Below are positions 6,854-9,520 of a DNA stretch of 9,520 nt, one piece after another. Below the pieces are notes generated by a model. The model made no database searches. It was not told the origin of the DNA and worked only from the letters and a program-made list of their open reading frames with translations. The DNA comes from an uncultured Selenomonadales bacterium (lineage in GTDB: Bacteria; Bacillota; Negativicutes; Selenomonadales; Selenomonadaceae), in assembly GCA_937877655.1 (NCBI GenBank), contig CALFJC010000004.1, positions 1 to 9,520 of the forward strand. Direction: 5' to 3'. Each line of letters begins with the position of its first letter. Position 1 is the first letter of the stretch. Both the position numbers and the translations under genes were made by a program.

Positions 6854-6930
6854 TCGCCAAAAATTTTTTCGCGAAAGGAATTGCAAGGTGTCTGCAGAAT
6901 AAAATTGCCGCTTAAAAAATTTTTTCTAAG
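6854..6930. other. Intergenic region with two A/T-centred palindromes
   Basis: Two short inverted repeats flank the gap. TCGC-CAAAAA/TTTTTT-CGCGA occupies 6854-6874. CTTAAAAAA/TTTTTTCTAAG occupies 6911-6930 and ends inside the ribosome binding site of the exported-protein gene. Neither has a loop and T-tail typical of a terminator. They could be operator-like sites or chance products of A/T-run-rich DNA. No clear promoter was recognised. Confidence 0.4.
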
Positions 6931-6942
6931 GAGTTGTTTGTG

Positions 6943-7422
6943 ATGAGAAAAGTTTTCTTGACGACGTTGCTTGTTATCATGATGAGCGCGGCGACGGCTT
7001 TGGCGGCGGGTTGGGAGCAAATTTACACCGACGACAACGACAACATGATTTATTTCGACACTGCCCGCGTAAGTGTCTCTTCGCATTTTGAGGGCAACGC
7101 CGAATTTACCGCGGATTTCTGCATGAGATACAGCGATAAAGGACGCAACGCTCTTATCGATTGGTACCGCGATTATTCGATTATGCCAAAAGACATTCAG
7201 AGCCTTTCCTACGACGTGGCGACGATTCATTTCCGCAAGAGCGGCGACAAAAGAGAATATTACATTGCGGAGCGCGTCTCTTACACGGCGGACGGCATGA
7301 GTCTTGAGGATATGCATTTCGTGAACGCCAACCCCATGTGGGAAATTATTCCCGTCGGTTCGGTGGTTGAGGTTGAATATTACAACGCGCTTTTGATTGT
7401 CGAAGGTAAAGATTTTAACTGA
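6943..7422 (+). CDS. Small exported protein of unknown function
   Basis: 159 aa from ATG 6943. AAGGAG at 6928-6933 sits 9 nt before it; in-frame TTG 6934 and GTG 6940 are too close to that site. A clear signal peptide is visible: MRK, hydrophobic core FLTTLLVIMMSAATA, and an ALA|A cleavage site after residue 21. The mature part of about 138 residues is mostly beta-like: WEQIYTDDNDNMIYFDTARV (24-43), a midsection with one cysteine (C60), a charged KSGDKREYYIAERV stretch and a final PMWEIIPVGSVVEVEYYNAL (131-150). The overall pattern, W...YYD near the start and W.IIP.GS.VE near the end, loosely recalls surface-adhesin-E-like small secreted proteins, but I cannot assign it. With no lipobox or membrane segment, it is probably periplasmic or secreted. 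It sits unexpectedly between ispA and tlyA and ends at a strong terminator. Confidence 0.85.
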   Translation: MRKVFLTTLLVIMMSAATALAAGWEQIYTDDNDNMIYFDTARVSVSSHFEGNAEFTADFCMRYSDKGRNALIDWYRDYSIMPKDIQSLSYDVATIHFRKSGDKREYYIAERVSYTADGMSLEDMHFVNANPMWEIIPVGSVVEVEYYNALLIVEGKDFN

Positions 7423-7447
7423 GTTTTGACGGATAAAAATTTTTCGG

Positions 7448-7482
7448 GGCGACGCGACACTTAGCCGAGTCGCCTTTTTTTT
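7448..7482 (+). terminator. Intrinsic terminator after the exported-protein gene, abutting the S4 ORF leader
   Basis: Stem GGCGAC (7448-7453) / GTCGCC (7469-7474) with a 15-nt loop is followed by eight T residues (7475-7482). The T run joins directly to GGAAAGG (7483-7489), the ribosome binding site of the next ORF, whose ATG is only 16 bp past the last T. The last four T residues are part of the 215-bp duplicated unit. Confidence 0.88.
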
Positions 7483-7908
7483 GGAAAGGTTCAAGGCATG
7501 AAAGAACGGCTTGACGTTTTGTTGACGGAGAAAAATTTTTTTGAGAGTCGCGCCCGCGCCAAAGCTATGATTATGGCGGGGAAAATTTTAGTCAACGGGC
7601 AAAAAATCGATAAGGCGGGAACTTTGATTGACGTTGACGCGGAGATTAGAATTCTCGGCGAAGAGATGCCTTTTGTAAGTCGCGGCGGCTTGATTTTGGA
7701 AAGGTTAAGCGTATGAAAGAACGGCTCGACGTTTTGTTGACGGAGAAAAATTTTTTTGAGAGTCGCGCCCGCGCCAAAGCAATGATTATGGCGGGGAAAA
7801 TTTTGGTCAATGGGCAAAAAATCGACAAGGCGGGCACTTTGATTGACGTTGACGCGGAGATTAGAATTCTCGGCGAAGAAATGCCTTTTGTGAGTCGCGG
7901 CGGCTTGA
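7479..7908 (+). repeat. Tandem duplication, 2 x 215 bp, of the tlyA leader and S4 domain
   Basis: Copy 1 is 7479-7693 and copy 2 is 7694-7908, directly abutting. Each begins TTTTGGAAAGGT and ends within the GGCGGCTTGA codons for GGL. Within the 195 coding bases there are 8 substitutions (codons 5, 23, 31, 33, 38, 41, 56, 60), while 4 of the 7 spacer bases just before the ATG differ. There are no indels. Confidence 0.95.
7498..7716 (+). CDS. Stand-alone S4-domain mini-protein (N-terminal duplicate of TlyA)
   Basis: 72 aa, ATG 7498 with GGAAAGG at 7483-7489. Residues 1-65 are identical to those of TlyA next door and make up the S4 RNA-binding domain plus linker (RLDVLLTEKNFFESRARAKA, then MAGKILVNGQKI and FVSRGGL). 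The last seven residues, ILERLSV, come from reading the duplicated T run and ribosome binding site of tlyA. The copy ends before K69, the first catalytic residue of TlyA, so no methyltransferase activity is possible. Its TGA (7714-7716) overlaps the tlyA ATG (7713-7715), implying translational coupling. All 8 base differences from tlyA over 65 codons are third-position and synonymous, suggesting the peptide is constrained, or that the copy came recently from another strain's allele. It may compete for or assist TlyA RNA binding, or act only as a coupling leader; a misassembly is also possible. Confidence 0.7.
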   Translation: MKERLDVLLTEKNFFESRARAKAMIMAGKILVNGQKIDKAGTLIDVDAEIRILGEEMPFVSRGGLILERLSV

Positions 7909-8516
7909 AACTTCAAAAGGCTCTCGACGTGTTCAAAATAATTTTAAGCGGGAAAATTGCGGCGGATGTCGGAGCGTCGACGGGCGGCTTTACAGATTGC
8001 ATGTTGCAACACGGCGCGAAAAAAATTTATGCGATTGATGTCGGCTACGGACAACTGGCTTGGAAACTTCGCAGTAATGTTCAAGTCGTCAACATGGAGC
8101 GGACGAATATTCGCAACGTCACGCGGAAAGATATTTCGGACGAATTGGATTTTGTTTCAATCGACGTGGCGTTTATTTCTCTGGAAAAAGTTTTGCCGGT
8201 CGTGTATGATTTGCTGAAAGAATCGGGCGAAGTCGTTGCATTGATAAAGCCGCAATTCGAGGCGGGACGCGAAAACGTCGGGAAAAAAGGCGTCGTCCGT
8301 GATAAAAAAATTCATGCGGCGGTTGTCGAAAAAGTTTTGAACTTCGCGGCGAGCTTGGGCTTTGAAATTTGCGGGATAAATTTTTCGCCCGTCAAAGGTC
8401 CCGAAGGAAACATTGAATATCTGGCTTATCTGAAGAAAAATTTTGCGGCGAGAGAAATTGATTTGGCGGAAGAAATTTTATCGGTTGTTGAATCGGCGCA
8501 TGAGGAATTGGGCTGA
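7713..8516 (+). CDS. tlyA: TlyA family 23S/16S rRNA 2'-O-methyltransferase (hemolysin A family)
   Basis: 267 aa, normal for the family. ATG 7713 has GGAAAGG 8 nt before it and overlaps the preceding TGA. Residues 1-60 form the S4 RNA-binding domain, with SRGGLKLQKAL (61-71) as the connector. A Rossmann methyltransferase domain follows: SAM motif ADVGASTGGFTD (84-95), DVGYGQLAWKLR (109-120), SIDVAFISL (149-157) and ALIKPQFEAGRENVGKKG (176-193). K69, D151, K179 and E235 line up with the K-D-K-E tetrad known from Mycobacterium tuberculosis TlyA (K69, D154, K182, E238), so it should be active. TlyA methylates a cytidine ribose in rRNA (C1920 in 23S, and C1409 in 16S for the longer type) and affects capreomycin sensitivity. 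Which type this is cannot be decided here. It lies upstream of nadK, a common Bacillota order. Confidence 0.95.
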   Translation: MKERLDVLLTEKNFFESRARAKAMIMAGKILVNGQKIDKAGTLIDVDAEIRILGEEMPFVSRGGLKLQKALDVFKIILSGKIAADVGASTGGFTDCMLQHGAKKIYAIDVGYGQLAWKLRSNVQVVNMERTNIRNVTRKDISDELDFVSIDVAFISLEKVLPVVYDLLKESGEVVALIKPQFEAGRENVGKKGVVRDKKIHAAVVEKVLNFAASLGFEICGINFSPVKGPEGNIEYLAYLKKNFAAREIDLAEEILSVVESAHEELG

Positions 8517-8563
8517 TTGCGAGACAAAATATTTTCGGCGCGATGTTTGGAGTTGATGCGGGC

Positions 8564-9406
8564 ATGATGCAAATTGCGGTTTTCCCGAATATGAGCAAGC
8601 GGCAGGCGGGCGAGATAGTGGAGCGCATTTTTAATTTTTACAAGAATAAAAATGTGCGGTTGGTCATGCCCGCAACGGAGGCGCGGCAACTTCGCAAGGA
8701 AGAATACGGTTTGCCGTGCGTTGAGCGTGTTCATGTCGATATTGCACTTTCAATCGGCGGCGACGGAACTTTACTCGGAGTTTGTCGGCGATTCGGGGAT
8801 CAAAGCGTTCCGGTTTGCGGAATTAATTTGGGAACGTTGGGATTTTTGGCAGATATTGAGCCGCGAGAATTGGAAGGGCGGCTTGAAAAAATTTTGGCGG
8901 GGCAATATCGGGTTGAGCGGCGACTTTTATTGAGCGGTTATATTCGCAACGAACTTGGAGAAAAATTTTTGGGCAACGCGATTAACGACGTTGTGATAAC
9001 CAAAGGCGGCGTCGCTCGAATGTTGCGGCTCGGTCTTTACATAGACAAAACGCATTTGATGGATTACAAGGCGGACGGAATTATTGTTTCAAGCCCGACG
9101 GGTTCAACGGCTTATTCATTGAGTGCGGGCGGTCCGATTCTCAATCCGAATATTCGCGCCTTGCTTTTAACGCCGATTTGCGCACATACTTTTCAAATGC
9201 GACCGCTGATTGTCAACGAGGACGAAGAAGTTTTGATAAAAATTTCCGCAATGCAAGATGTTATCGTTACGCTTGACGGGCAAGTCAGCCACAAAATCCA
9301 GCCGAATGATGATGTTGTTGTTCGCAAGGCGACTGCAACCGCGCAGATTGTCAAATTCGACGACAAAAATTATTACGACGTGCTTAAAGCCAAAATGTGG
9401 AGTTGA
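8564..9406 (+). CDS. nadK: NAD kinase (ATP- or polyphosphate-dependent)
   Basis: 280 aa from ATG 8564. GGAG at 8549-8552 serves this start or ATG 8567. An earlier in-frame ATG at 8543 has no ribosome binding site and would add FGVDAG before the family-typical beginning (MMQIAVFPNM), so it is less likely. Motifs, numbered from 8564: GGDG (65-68) within ALSIGGDGTLLGV, INLGTLGFLADIEP (87-100), AINDVVITKGG (139-149, with D where many homologues have E), and the strongly conserved GIIVSSPTGSTAYSLSAGGP (172-191). NadK phosphorylates NAD to NADP in the cytosol. The start lies 47 bp after the tlyA stop with no terminator between, so the two are likely cotranscribed. Confidence 0.96.
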   Translation: MMQIAVFPNMSKRQAGEIVERIFNFYKNKNVRLVMPATEARQLRKEEYGLPCVERVHVDIALSIGGDGTLLGVCRRFGDQSVPVCGINLGTLGFLADIEPRELEGRLEKILAGQYRVERRLLLSGYIRNELGEKFLGNAINDVVITKGGVARMLRLGLYIDKTHLMDYKADGIIVSSPTGSTAYSLSAGGPILNPNIRALLLTPICAHTFQMRPLIVNEDEEVLIKISAMQDVIVTLDGQVSHKIQPNDDVVVRKATATAQIVKFDDKNYYDVLKAKMWS

Positions 9407-9412
9407 AATTTT

Positions 9413-9520
9413 TTGAGAGACGAACTTAAAAACAAAATCGCCGCACAGGCGCAAAAACTTCATTTTGCGGAAAATTTACCTGCCGAGATTGAAGGTTTCG
9501 CGCTGAAAAAAATCTTCGCG
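9413..9520 (+). CDS. Start of an unidentified gene (3' end outside window)
   Basis: An open frame of 36 codons runs to the window edge from TTG 9413, which is preceded by GGAG (9399-9402) overlapping the nadK 3' end. It begins MRDELKNKIAAQAQKLHF and is followed by a PAEIEGFALKKIFA stretch, lysine- and alanine-rich and probably helical. In many Bacillota argR or recN follows nadK, but this N-terminus resembles neither. I do not recognise the family. The TTG start is inferred from the ribosome binding site and the absence of an ATG. Confidence 0.5.
   Translation, partial: MRDELKNKIAAQAQKLHFAENLPAEIEGFALKKIFA

Noticed and set aside
6854..6874. Possible terminator after ispA (TCGCCAAAAA/TTTTTTCGCGA)
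   Set aside because: The inverted repeat has no loop and is A/T paired at the centre; no T tail follows the outer stem.
6709..7494. Long minus-strand open frame (261 codons) across the ispA end, the gap and the exported-protein gene
   Set aside because: It is antisense to two well-supported genes, has no recognisable domain, and arises from their codon bias.
1..9520. CRISPR arrays, tRNA/rRNA genes, transposase genes, phage genes
   Set aside because: No regularly spaced repeats with unique spacers, no tRNA- or rRNA-like sequence and no transposase or phage motifs were seen on either strand.

Overview
The window reads as chromosomal DNA of a Bacillota bacterium, most likely one of the diderm Negativicutes (Selenomonadaceae-like). 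The basis is an Asp23/AmaP/DUF2273 module followed by nusB, ispA, tlyA and nadK, which is a recognisable Bacillota gene neighbourhood, together with strong GGAGG-type ribosome binding sites and moderate GC with many A/T runs. The genus-level placement is inference. All convincing genes are on the + strand.

Layout. (a) 1-1387: the tail of a short truncated duplicate, then a TPR plus GT-A glycosyltransferase fusion gene. (b) 1388-1614: a non-coding gap filled largely by a 142-bp imperfect palindrome. (c) 1615-3585: a transmembrane chemoreceptor whose dCache domain carries the residue spacing of amino-acid sensors, followed by an intrinsic terminator. (d) 3751-5440: an envelope-stress operon of Asp23, an AmaP-like membrane protein, a soluble AmaP/Asp23-like paralogue and a DUF2273 membrane protein. 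(e) 5446-5490: a heptad GG-repeat running into the nusB ribosome binding site, then nusB and a strong terminator. (f) ispA (prenyl diphosphate synthase), then a small exported protein of unknown function and another terminator. (g) A 72-aa stand-alone S4-domain ORF, which is a tandem partial copy of the tlyA 5' end, translationally overlapping full-length tlyA. (h) nadK, and the start of an unidentified gene that runs off the end.

The housekeeping genes cover transcription antitermination (NusB), isoprenoid chain elongation (IspA), rRNA 2'-O-methylation (TlyA) and NADP synthesis (NadK). The xseA/xseB and dxs genes often found in this neighbourhood are absent from the window.

The most unusual signal is the tlyA duplication. 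The 65 shared codons differ at 8 sites and every difference is synonymous. The short ORF contains exactly the S4 RNA-binding domain, stops before the first catalytic residue, and overlaps the tlyA start as ATGA. A second 5'-end duplication lies at the left edge, ahead of the glycosyltransferase gene, but there all differences change amino acids. Misassembly of strain variants must be excluded for both.
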